Assembly (NCBI GenBank): GCA_934675465.1
Contig: CAKUQM010000044.1
Location: 1 to 12,176 of the forward strand
Length of the DNA: 12,176 bases
Source: an uncultured Erysipelotrichaceae bacterium
GTDB lineage: Bacteria > Bacillota_I > Bacilli_A > Erysipelotrichales > Erysipelotrichaceae
Reading direction: 5' to 3'
Shown: one piece after another, positions 6,230 to 12,176 of the stretch
Layout of the letters: every line of letters starts with the position of its first letter
Numbering within the stretch: the first letter of the stretch is position 1
Made by a program: the position numbers and the translations under genes
The notes under the pieces: model-generated
Told to the model about the DNA's origin: nothing
What the model saw: only the letters and a program-made list of their open reading frames with translations
Databases searched by the model: none

Positions 6230-6248
6230 GTTTGATAAGTTATCTAAC
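6230..6248. promoter_or_regulatory. 19-bp imperfect palindrome upstream of the split regulator, candidate operator
   Basis: The sequence has arms GTTTGATAA and TTATCTAAC around a central G, matching in eight of nine pairs, with a perfect GATAA-G-TTATC core. It lies 41-59 nt upstream of the - strand regulator's start codon in the divergent intergenic region 6190-6388, where a repressor or activator could affect either gene. The rest of that 199-nt region is very AT-rich, with no RNA gene or ORF that I can support. Confidence 0.4.
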
Positions 6249-6323
6249 TTTAATATAATTTTTAAAATTCCTGTGTGTATTAAAATAAATTTTAAAGGTT
6301 AGTATTAATTTATACAGTTATAT

Positions 6324-6353
6324 TTTACTACACTTTTCTAATAAATCTATGAT
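6324..6353 (+). promoter_or_regulatory. probable promoter of the first DUF6935-type gene
   Basis: TTTACT (6324-6329) and TATGAT (6348-6353) are separated by 18 nt and lie 36 nt before the ATG at 6389. The match is moderate, but it is the best in the region and is correctly placed. Confidence 0.5.
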
Positions 6354-6388
6354 AATATAACTATAGAGATATTTAGTGGTAGGGCAAA

Positions 6389-6871
6389 ATGAGGGAAGAA
6401 TTATTAGTTAAATTAGATAAGTTACCAGAAACGTTAAGGGAAATGAAGAAGCTTTGTGACCATCATAATCCTTATAACATTGCGATGATGATTATGAGTT
6501 CTTTTTGCGTTTATTCTAATGATCCTGATGAGGCTATTAAGATGCTTAAGTATTTATATGGTCCAAGACGTTTAACTGATGAGGATATTTCTTTTATTAA
6601 GGAACGTTTAAATAAGAGTAGCAAATATACTCCTTTGTCTTATTTCAAGGGGGCTACGCCTGAAAATGAATATCAAGTGGAATTTCCTTGTGAGCTTAAT
6701 ATCTTGGATGATAAGGATGAGGATGATTATTTAACTTTGTTTCTAAAGTCTGGTGGTGCTGATGCGCCTCGTCTTCTTAAGCTTAGGAAGAAGAAGGATG
6801 GCACCTGGTGGCTTTGGCAGCATTACTTATTAATGGATATTAAGGATCCAATTGTTGATCCTTGGGCATAA
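6389..6871 (+). CDS. DUF6935-type cytosolic protein, copy 1
   Basis: A 160-residue protein without signal peptide or membrane segment. It matches a family I remember as DUF6935 (the number should be verified). The conserved pattern is FDKLP/LDKLP near the start, KMLKYLYGPRRLT (51-63), YFKGATPEN (84-92), LKSGGADAPR (118-127), LRKKKDGTWWLW (131-142), and a C-terminus ending in DPWA. Function is unknown. A second copy lies at 7693-8187, clearly paralogous over its whole length, and each copy is followed by a lipoprotein gene. The ribosome binding site is weak (AGGG). A terminator hairpin begins within its stop codon, so it may be transcribed alone from the promoter at 6324-6353. Confidence 0.85.
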   Translation: MREELLVKLDKLPETLREMKKLCDHHNPYNIAMMIMSSFCVYSNDPDEAIKMLKYLYGPRRLTDEDISFIKERLNKSSKYTPLSYFKGATPENEYQVEFPCELNILDDKDEDDYLTLFLKSGGADAPRLLKLRKKKDGTWWLWQHYLLMDIKDPIVDPWA

Positions 6872-6894
6872 TCACCTTAATTGGTGATTTTTTT
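6870..6894 (+). terminator. rho-independent terminator after DUF6935 copy 1
   Basis: A 7-bp stem AATCACC/GGTGATT (6870-6876 with 6883-6889) has a 6-nt loop and seven T's (6888-6894). It overlaps the stop codon of the gene it ends. The next lipoprotein gene begins 40 nt downstream without a clear promoter, so partial read-through is possible. Confidence 0.75.
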
Positions 6895-6933
6895 ATTGGT
6901 CATTATTTCTACAATAAAGACGAGGTAAAACGT

Positions 6934-7683
6934 ATGAAAAATATAAAGAAAATTTTTGTGGTTTTAATGTCTTTGTTGATGTTGTGTACTATGGTTGCAT
7001 GTGGCGATAAAAAGCCTAGTGATGATGGTGGTGATAGCAAGTCAAATGTTGTTGATGGAGATAAAGATAAACCAAGTGTTGATGATACTAAGGTTGAGAA
7101 GAAGGAGCCTGATTTAAATAATTTAGTGGATCCTTCTGAGATTGTATGGGGTTATCAAAGTGAAGAAAACAATGATCGCCAATATTGGTATCTTGATGGT
7201 GATAAGGCTTCTAAGGATTACATCATGATTGATGATGGCGATTTATATATTACAGAGGATGGAAAATTGATTGATGATCCTATTGGTATGGATTATGATG
7301 GGATGCATCTAAAGACTCATAGTAAAGAGCGTCCATATTATGATTTGGTATTTACTGATGAGATGAGCTGTTACGATCTGACAAATAAGAAGTGGTATTT
7401 GCGTTGTGATAAAGAAAAGGCTATAGATTCGTTAGTTAAGGTTCCATTCTATGCGCAAGATAAAGAGGATACATATATCGAATTTCATAAGGATGGTACT
7501 TATAAGTCTGTATGGGAAGGCGATGTTGAGTATGAGAGTGAGAAATGGTGGTTTGAGGATGCATATACGATAGTTTGTGATGATCCTGACTATGAATCTG
7601 TTATGAATTATACGGTTGTTTATGATGCTGATTCATGGAAGGTTAAGAGTTTAGATGGTGCTCGTGTTTATTTGCCAAATTAA
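6934..7683 (+). CDS. lipoprotein of unknown function, Asp/Lys-rich
   Basis: A 249-residue predicted lipoprotein. I chose the ATG at 6934 because GAGG precedes it with good spacing and it gives a proper signal peptide (KNIKK, then a hydrophobic core, ending in MVAC, Cys23). The longer open frame upstream would start at a TTG inside the previous gene and terminator. After the Cys comes a low-complexity Asp/Ser/Lys linker (24-65). The folded part (about 70-249) is rich in aromatic and acidic residues, with strand-like patterns (YIEFHKDGTYKSVWEGD, ending in ARVYLPN) reminiscent of lipocalin-like or other beta-barrel surface proteins. I do not recognise a family. Its stop overlaps the AGGAGG ribosome binding site of the next gene, so the two are co-translated. 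Confidence 0.8.
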   Translation: MKNIKKIFVVLMSLLMLCTMVACGDKKPSDDGGDSKSNVVDGDKDKPSVDDTKVEKKEPDLNNLVDPSEIVWGYQSEENNDRQYWYLDGDKASKDYIMIDDGDLYITEDGKLIDDPIGMDYDGMHLKTHSKERPYYDLVFTDEMSCYDLTNKKWYLRCDKEKAIDSLVKVPFYAQDKEDTYIEFHKDGTYKSVWEGDVEYESEKWWFEDAYTIVCDDPDYESVMNYTVVYDADSWKVKSLDGARVYLPN

Positions 7684-7692
7684 GGAGGTTTT

Positions 7693-8187
7693 ATGAAAAA
7701 GGAACAAATGATTAAGTTTGATAAGTTGCCTGCTACTTTAGATGAGATGAAGAAAATGTGTGATCATTTAGATCCATATAATATTTCAGCTATGACAATT
7801 TGTGCTATTTGTACGTATACAAGTGATAGTGAAGAAGGCATTAAGATGCTTAATTATTTAAGGGGTCCTCGTCCTATGAATGGGGTTGAGTTGGCTTTTA
7901 TTAAGGATCGTTTTAGAGATGATTGTGATTATATTCCTTTCTCTTATTTTAAGGGTGCTACACCTGCTAATAACTATAAGCCTGATGTACCTTATGCGTT
8001 AGAGATATTAGAGGATCATACTTCTAATTTGGAGAAGGATTATATTAAGTTATATGTTCAATCTGGTGGTGCTGATTCTCCTCGTCCTATTAAGCTTAGA
8101 AAGAAGGGGGATGGTACTTGGTGGCTTTGGGAACAATATCTTTTAACTAAAATTAAAGAGCCTGTTAATAAGGACCCTTGGGCATGA
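7693..8187 (+). CDS. DUF6935-type cytosolic protein, copy 2
   Basis: A 164-residue paralogue of the protein encoded at 6389-6871. Shared features in the same order are FDKLPATLDEMKKMCDH (9-25), GIKMLNYLRGPRPM (49-62), SYFKGATPANNY (83-94), SGGADSPRPIKLRKKGDG (123-140), TWWLWEQYLL (141-150) and the C-terminal DPWA. It differs by a few extra residues around 106-113. There is no signal peptide. A strong AGGAGG ribosome binding site (7683-7688) overlaps the stop codon of the upstream lipoprotein, and its own stop forms ATGA with the next lipoprotein's start. The unit lipoprotein / DUF6935 / lipoprotein / lipoprotein is therefore tightly coupled. Function is unknown. Confidence 0.87.
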   Translation: MKKEQMIKFDKLPATLDEMKKMCDHLDPYNISAMTICAICTYTSDSEEGIKMLNYLRGPRPMNGVELAFIKDRFRDDCDYIPFSYFKGATPANNYKPDVPYALEILEDHTSNLEKDYIKLYVQSGGADSPRPIKLRKKGDGTWWLWEQYLLTKIKEPVNKDPWA

Positions 8188-8531
8188 GGAAGCTTTTAGC
8201 ATTACTTTTGATGTTGTGTTTGTTTGGATGTGGGACTGATGGTCCCAATATGGAATTTAGAGATTCCAATAATGATAAGCTTGTTGGCTATTGGACTAGC
8301 GTTGATAGTGATATTGTCATCGATTGTAGAGAATATGCTGGTATGAAGATAATTGATGGAGATGAAACCTTGTTTGATGGCAGTGTAAGAGTTCTTGATG
8401 ATAATAGAATTGGCTATTTTAAGGATAGTGTACTTGAACCATTGGATTTGTTTGATGATTTCTATTTAAGTGATGATGTTCTTATTGTTAAGGATAAGGC
8501 AATTGAATATGAATTCAGAAAGGGGGATTAG
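8184..8531 (+). CDS. small lipoprotein of unknown function
   Basis: A 115-residue predicted lipoprotein with signal peptide ending in LFGC (Cys16). The ATG at 8184 overlaps the upstream stop as ATGA, and AAGGA lies about 9 nt before it. An in-frame TTG six bases earlier is less likely. The mature part starts with a GTDGPN spacer and a LVGYWTS motif (about 33-39), the kind of Gly-x-Trp first strand seen in lipocalin-like domains. Alternating strands follow (SVRVLDDNRIGYF, DVLIVKDKAIEYEF). I do not recognise the family. Its stop codon directly abuts the next ATG (TAGATG), so the following lipoprotein is coupled to it. Confidence 0.78.
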   Translation: MRKLLALLLMLCLFGCGTDGPNMEFRDSNNDKLVGYWTSVDSDIVIDCREYAGMKIIDGDETLFDGSVRVLDDNRIGYFKDSVLEPLDLFDDFYLSDDVLIVKDKAIEYEFRKGD

Positions 8532-9647
8532 ATGAAGAAGATATTACTTTGTTTACTTTTACTTTTAAGTTTAAGTGCTTGTAACAAGGAAAAAGATAAA
8601 AATGGTGGGACTGTTGTTGTGCCTCCTAAGAAGAATAATGATGGGGATGTAGTTGAACCGGTTAAAGGTTATGTTGACTATCAAAAGATCTATGAGGATA
8701 CAGTGCTTAAGGATATGTACGAATTCATGGTTAATGATGGTCGTGATGAAGAGTTTGAGCCTTTAAGATGGTTCTATGAAAATTATTTTAATCCAGATAC
8801 TGGTGAGGAATATTATTATCCAGATATTCATTCTTTCGCTTATGCGATTGTTGATTTAAGTGGGGATGAGATACCTGAGCTGGTGGTGGAACATTTAGGA
8901 CAATATGATGATGGAAGTGTAACTGAATTTCCTATATTCTTATATACAATCGTAGATGACAAGCCTAAAAAGGTCATGGTTTCTTATGGTACTGATTACT
9001 TTGATTTTTTAAATGATGGAACTATTTACTATACTAGTCGTCCAGCTACTATGTTGACTCAGGGTTTAGCTAGATTGTCTAAGGATGGTACTAGTTTAGA
9101 GTGGATTAATTTCTATTATGCAGAAGATTCAATCGATGGTCCAATGGATATAAGAGAAAATAAGACTGGTGTGGTGAGGGATAGCGATAAAGCCGCTGAT
9201 ATAAGTGAAGAGGAATTCTATAATTTCTATGATGAATATGTTCAAGGTAATGAAAAGAGCTTTATAGGGCAAACAAGAACTTTTGCGGATTATGAAGTAT
9301 TTATGAAGCCTGTTTATGCTTATTTTGCGGATGATGAACTTGTGAATACCATGAAGGATTATACTTTGTATGGTAATGATAATTTAACTTATAAGTTTGT
9401 GGTTGTTCCAAATGGAAAGCTTCGTGATGTTAAGCTGCTTAGTTTAAATTATTCTGATGGTGATTTTGAAACAGAAGTGATTAAAGAGATTGAGTTAACT
9501 GATGATAAACCATTGGTAATTGATGCTTATTTGAGTGAGGGAGCACCTAACTTGGGCATTTCTTTTGTGGGTGAAGATTTCTTAGAATATCGTTATTATT
9601 TTGCGATAAGTGGCTATGATGGAAGTGCGCAGCTTGTGGAATTTTAA
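8532..9647 (+). CDS. large lipoprotein of unknown function with Asp-rich EF-loop-like motif
   Basis: A 371-residue predicted lipoprotein. The signal peptide ends in SLSAC (Cys17), followed by a Lys/Asn/Val-Pro linker (18-48). A motif DLSGDEIPELVVE (about 109-121) resembles the DxxGDxxPEL loop found in many secreted Firmicute proteins and possibly binds calcium. The second half (about 235-371) is a separate region, with YKFVVVPNGKLRDVKLLSL and a C-terminal strand-rich part ending in SAQLVEF. I recognise no named family. AAGGGGG before the abutting start codon serves as ribosome binding site. A strong terminator follows 29 nt after its stop, closing the cassette. Confidence 0.82.
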   Translation: MKKILLCLLLLLSLSACNKEKDKNGGTVVVPPKKNNDGDVVEPVKGYVDYQKIYEDTVLKDMYEFMVNDGRDEEFEPLRWFYENYFNPDTGEEYYYPDIHSFAYAIVDLSGDEIPELVVEHLGQYDDGSVTEFPIFLYTIVDDKPKKVMVSYGTDYFDFLNDGTIYYTSRPATMLTQGLARLSKDGTSLEWINFYYAEDSIDGPMDIRENKTGVVRDSDKAADISEEEFYNFYDEYVQGNEKSFIGQTRTFADYEVFMKPVYAYFADDELVNTMKDYTLYGNDNLTYKFVVVPNGKLRDVKLLSLNYSDGDFETEVIKEIELTDDKPLVIDAYLSEGAPNLGISFVGEDFLEYRYYFAISGYDGSAQLVEF

Positions 9648-9675
9648 AAATATTTGTTAGTTTAATGTGAAAATG

Positions 9676-9702
9676 GAGAAGAATTTAAGTCTTCTCTTTT
9701 TT
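9676..9702 (+). terminator. rho-independent terminator closing the lipoprotein cassette
   Basis: Stem GAGAAGA/TCTTCTC (9676-9682 with 9690-9696) with a 7-nt loop and six T's (9697-9702). It overlaps the 3' end of the small - strand ORF. On the - strand the downstream T-run is only four long, so termination there is weaker. Confidence 0.8.
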
Positions 9703-9846
9703 ATTTAGATTTTCATCTTTAATTTGTTCAAGGTCATATTCGCCTTTAATTATCCCAAGGATAGAATCGGTAATAGGTCCTTTTAGAATATCATCGGTAT
9801 CTTGTTTATCATTTTGGTTCGTGTTTGAAGATTTGTTAGTAATCAT
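9685..9846 (-). CDS. small hypothetical protein, divergent from the XRE gene
   Basis: A possible 53-residue, charged, Asn/Asp/Lys-rich protein. I chose the ATG at 9846 because AAGGGA precedes it by about 8 nt; a longer form would need a TTG at 9882. The segment ITDSILGIIKGEYDLEQIKDE near the C-terminus looks like the amphipathic tail of short antitoxins (a hydrophobic patch, then a charged helix). No DNA-binding part precedes it and no toxin neighbour is visible, so that is only a suggestion. It faces the XRE gene across the shared palindromes at 9887-9915 and has a perfect TATAAT at 9874-9879 on its strand. It could also be a remnant or spurious. Confidence 0.4.
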   Translation of the reverse strand: MITNKSSNTNQNDKQDTDDILKGPITDSILGIIKGEYDLEQIKDENLNKKEKT

Positions 9847-9873
9847 AATTAATCCCTTAATATCTATAATTAA

Positions 9874-9879
9874 ATTATA
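9874..9879 (-). promoter_or_regulatory. -10 box (TATAAT) of the small divergent gene
   Basis: A perfect TATAAT on the - strand lies 28 nt before the ATG at 9846. No convincing -35 is present at 16-18 nt; that region is occupied by the palindrome 9887-9905. Confidence 0.45.
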
Positions 9880-9886
9880 CAATATA

Positions 9887-9915
9887 ATTCAAGAAAATCT
9901 TGAATATCTCAAGAT
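9887..9915. promoter_or_regulatory. overlapping palindromes, probable operator of the XRE regulator
   Basis: Palindrome 1 is ATTCAAGA-AAA-TCTTGAAT (9887-9905, perfect 8-bp arms). Palindrome 2 is ATCTTGA-ATATC-TCAAGAT (9897-9915, perfect 7-bp arms). They share the central TCTTGA half-site, giving three alternating half-sites. The array lies between the divergent -10 boxes and covers the -35 of the rightward promoter, the classic place for Cro/CI-type autorepression that would also control the leftward gene. Confidence 0.7.
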
Positions 9916-9930
9916 ATATATAATTATAAT
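9900..9930 (+). promoter_or_regulatory. promoter of the XRE-metalloprotease unit
   Basis: TTGAAT (9900-9905) and a perfect TATAAT (9925-9930), with a 19-nt spacer. The -35 is embedded in the shared half-site of the palindromes at 9887-9915, which predicts repression by a bound regulator. Confidence 0.55.
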
Positions 9931-9962
9931 GAAATTGTAAAATATAGCCTAGGAGGTGAAAA

Positions 9963-10187
9963 ATGCCTGTTAATTACAATAAACTATGGAAAATGCTCAT
10001 TGATAAAGAAATCTCCAAAACAGAATTAACTCATTTAGCTGGTATTACAACTAATGCGATGGCGAAACTAGGAAAAAACGAAGATGTTAGGGTAAATACA
10101 TTGGAAAAATTATGCACTACATTGGATTGTAAATTGGATGATATAGTTGAGTTTGTTCCTGAAGAGAACAAGAAAGGCAAGAGGTAA
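9963..10187 (+). CDS. small XRE-family (Cro/CI-type) transcriptional regulator
   Basis: A 74-residue protein that is almost entirely one helix-turn-helix domain of the XRE family: the recognition unit is about residues 19-36 (TELTHLAGITTNAMAKL), followed by the family pattern VNTLEKLCTTLDCKLDDIVEF (44-64). It is preceded by a near-ideal AGGAGGTGA (9951-9959). Such stand-alone HTH proteins commonly repress their own operon. Here the overlapping palindromes upstream are the natural target, and the M48 fusion gene begins only 6 nt after its stop. The short basic tail (KKGKR) may contact DNA. Confidence 0.9.
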   Translation: MPVNYNKLWKMLIDKEISKTELTHLAGITTNAMAKLGKNEDVRVNTLEKLCTTLDCKLDDIVEFVPEENKKGKR

Positions 10188-10193
10188 ATGTCT

Positions 10194-12176
10194 ATGTCAT
10201 ATAATGCGGAATTATATATGCATGAACTTGATAAAAAAGCTTTTGCGGCTTTAAATCGTTTTCCTATGTTTGTTAAGTTACAGGAATCTTACATGGAAAA
10301 TGTTAGTGAAAAAGCAGAAAAGATAAGATTATTGTCAACGGCTATTAGATTAAATGAAAATCAAATGCCTGAAGTTTTCAACTTACTACCTCCGATATGT
10401 GAAAAATTAGGAATTGATAAAATGCCTGATTTATATATGATTAAGTCTAGTGATAAACAAGACCTGAATGCTTATACATATGGTGTTACGGAACCATATA
10501 TTTGTTTAACAAACGAACTTATAAAGCAATGTTCATCAGATATGATAGCAAGTGTACTTGCGCATGAATGTGGCCACATTGCTTGCAAGCATTGTTTGTA
10601 TAGTTCTATAGCTAGGAATTTTTTACAAGGTATTGAAGCGAGTCCTTTGACAAAAATACCTGGTGTAAAGAGATACATATCTAAGACTTTGGTAACAGCA
10701 ATGCTATTTTGGAATAGATGTAGTGAATTGTCTGCGGATAGAGCTGCTTTGCTGTGTGATGGTAGTTCATATAAGACGGCAAAAATGTTACTAAAGGTAA
10801 ATGGCTTTGATGAAAATATTAATATTGAAGAATTTATGAAACAAGCAATTGATTTAAAAGATTTCATAAATGATTCAACATCGAATAAGTTAATGCAAGA
10901 AGCAATGGTTCAGTGGAATAGTCATCCGTTGTTAGCGACAAGGGTATATGAAATACATGATTGGGAGAATTCTGATCATTATAGAGGCGTCGTTGATGGA
11001 ACGTTGACTGTTGATAAAATGGATGCATTAGAAGAAACCGAAATTATAAATGCGGGTGTTTCTATTGAAATTGAAGAAACGTATGAGGAAATACCGCAAG
11101 AACTTCAAGACAATTTAGAAAAAAGATTAAATCAACTAAATCAAGAACTTGAAAGATATACTAGTTACGCACAAAAAGAAGATTATGCATATGCAGTTGC
11201 GATTGGAATTATTTTTGGAGCGTTAGATTCTTTTCTATTTTCAGATACAACTATAGTTAATAATGACATTTCTCTTTCGCATAGACAAGTAAATAATTTC
11301 ATTCAAGAATATGCAAAAATAAGAGGAATTGAAAAAGATAGATTAAAAGATTGTATTAGTGAATTAGAAGATATGTTTAAAGTAGCTCAAGACAGCGCTT
11401 GGAGAGGAAAAGAGATTGGTGTTTCTGCAAAAAATCATCATTTAGCAGACTTAGCGCATCATCCAACTCCGCTTGGGTTAGTATCTTCCATTATTGTTCA
11501 ATTTTTAAGGGTTGGAACCTTTGTTAATAAGAAAGGGGAATTGTGTTTTGTATTTATCGAGCCTTCAAAAAAAGAATTGTCAGAAATAATTATCCCCGCA
11601 TTTTTAACAGGATTTTTAAACTGGTTAGTTATGATTACAAAGAATAAAATCGAAGATGAAACCGATATTAAAATACCAAAAGCAATTAGTCGGTTAGCAC
11701 ATACGATTTCTTCAACGCCTATATTGGTTGAGATTGTAAAGTGTGCAGATAACTGGTTTGGACATCTTGTGAGTGATATGGGTGGATCAAAAAATACTGC
11801 AGGAGGAGGAATGGGCATACCTGGTGTGTTTGTGTCTTTACTACATGAACTATGTTGTATACCGGAAATTAGTAATACATGTTTGCCTCAAATAGTTAAT
11901 GATTTATATGTTAAGCAAAAAATAGATTTACGTCATGAATTGACATATGTTGATAACATCAAAATTCAAGCTATCCCTGTCATACTTAATGAAGTATTTG
12001 TAAGAGCAAGTTATATGCTTGTTAATTTAGGCAGAGAACTATCAACGAAAGAAGATATTACTAAAGTTAATTGGAATTTGGTAATACCTTTTAACAATAG
12101 GACTGTAGATAGAATGATAGCTGTGTCAACAATGACTTTTAATATGGTTGACACTGGTGATGCTGCACTAAGAGCG
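10194..12176 (+). CDS. M48-type zinc metalloprotease fused to a large unassigned C-terminal region (3' end outside window)
   Basis: An open frame of 661 codons running off the window with no stop. The start at 10194 has GAGG 9 nt upstream; an in-frame ATG at 10188 is too close to it. Residues about 60-260 form an M48-like peptidase: HECGH (124-128, HExxH zinc-binding helix), the third ligand Glu in SELSAD (E178, D182), and a later SHP...R motif (H244, P245, R250), all typical of this family. No signal peptide is present, unlike HtpX or BepA. A short coiled-coil-like stretch (about 306-330) follows. A region with two hydrophobic Gly-containing segments then carries HHLADLAHHPTPLGL (415-429), HLVSDMGGS (524-532) and GGGMGIPG (537-544). 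I remember similar motif pairs in uncharacterised gut-Firmicute proteins but cannot name the family. Lysine codons look richer in AAA than in the genes to the left, hinting at separate origin. Confidence 0.85.
   Translation, partial: MSYNAELYMHELDKKAFAALNRFPMFVKLQESYMENVSEKAEKIRLLSTAIRLNENQMPEVFNLLPPICEKLGIDKMPDLYMIKSSDKQDLNAYTYGVTEPYICLTNELIKQCSSDMIASVLAHECGHIACKHCLYSSIARNFLQGIEASPLTKIPGVKRYISKTLVTAMLFWNRCSELSADRAALLCDGSSYKTAKMLLKVNGFDENINIEEFMKQAIDLKDFINDSTSNKLMQEAMVQWNSHPLLATRVYEIHDWENSDHYRGVVDGTLTVDKMDALEETEIINAGVSIEIEETYEEIPQELQDNLEKRLNQLNQELERYTSYAQKEDYAYAVAIGIIFGALDSFLFSDTTIVNNDISLSHRQVNNFIQEYAKIRGIEKDRLKDCISELEDMFKVAQDSAWRGKEIGVSAKNHHLADLAHHPTPLGLVSSIIVQFLRVGTFVNKKGELCFVFIEPSKKELSEIIIPAFLTGFLNWLVMITKNKIEDETDIKIPKAISRLAHTISSTPILVEIVKCADNWFGHLVSDMGGSKNTAGGGMGIPGVFVSLLHELCCIPEISNTCLPQIVNDLYVKQKIDLRHELTYVDNIKIQAIPVILNEVFVRASYMLVNLGRELSTKEDITKVNWNLVIPFNNRTVDRMIAVSTMTFNMVDTGDAALRA

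Noticed and set aside
6295..6322. Two LytTR-like half-sites (AAGGTTAGT at 6295 and ACAGTTATA at 6314).
   Set aside because: Each deviates from the LytTR consensus and they are 19 bp apart instead of about 21-22, so chance in AT-rich DNA is likely.
6896..6915. Possible promoter (TACAAT at 6910-6915) before the second cassette unit.
   Set aside because: No -35 element exists at the right distance; TTGGTC is only 8 nt upstream.
6862..6933. Longer N-terminus for the lipoprotein at 6934, starting at TTG 6862.
   Set aside because: It would read through the previous gene's end and a terminator hairpin and would bury the signal peptide; the ATG at 6934 has a ribosome binding site and gives a proper lipoprotein signal.
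10472..11818. - strand open frames at 10472-10867 and 11498-11818.
   Set aside because: Both are antisense to the continuous M48 fusion frame, which carries clear catalytic motifs.

Overview
The window is AT-rich, with strongly G-over-C biased coding strands, TAA/TGA/TAG all used as stops, good AGGAGG-type ribosome binding sites and many short-signal lipoproteins. This points to a low-GC Gram-positive bacterium, probably a gut Firmicute. An Erysipelotrichia-like host is a guess from gene style, not something the sequence proves.

Layout. (1) Positions 2-4114 are a zinc-acquisition block, all on the + strand: the 3' end of a ZIP-family metal transporter, a small Cys-rich membrane protein, an AdcA/ZnuA-type zinc-binding lipoprotein, its ABC ATPase and permease, and a Cys-containing lipoprotein. 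The last four genes are almost gapless or overlapping and read as one operon. The zinc-binding lipoprotein has a ZinT domain inserted inside the His-rich loop of the ZnuA fold rather than attached at the C-terminus as in streptococcal AdcA. (2) Positions 4117-5422 are a self-contained two-gene unit: promoter, a triple half-site palindromic operator, a MarR regulator and a TauE/SafE (TSUP) anion exporter, closed by a bidirectional terminator. (3) On the - strand, 6189-5403 is one ancestral gene (NTF2/SnoaL-like domain plus LytTR DNA-binding domain), now split by a +1 frameshift at a run of seven A's. (4) Positions 6389-9702 are a cassette of two paralogous cytosolic proteins (the family I remember as DUF6935) interleaved with three lipoproteins of unknown function. 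(5) From 9685 to the window end there is a divergent pair, a small - strand ORF facing a small XRE regulator, with overlapping palindromes between them. The XRE gene is followed directly by a long ORF running off the window. That ORF carries an intact M48-type zinc metalloprotease domain fused to a large, unassigned, Gly/His-motif C-terminal region.

How the parts may work together. Region 1 should feed zinc through ZinT/AdcA capture and AdcBC import, with ZIP as a second importer. Region 2 looks like ligand-induced derepression of an exporter. Region 5 looks like a tightly repressed regulator-effector module. The best candidates for undescribed biology are the ZinT-in-AdcA insertion, the XRE/M48 fusion module, the DUF6935/lipoprotein cassette and the poly-A-interrupted NTF2-LytTR regulator. 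No RNA genes, CRISPR arrays or insertion sequences were seen. The longest stretch without a gene is about 200 bases (6190-6388).
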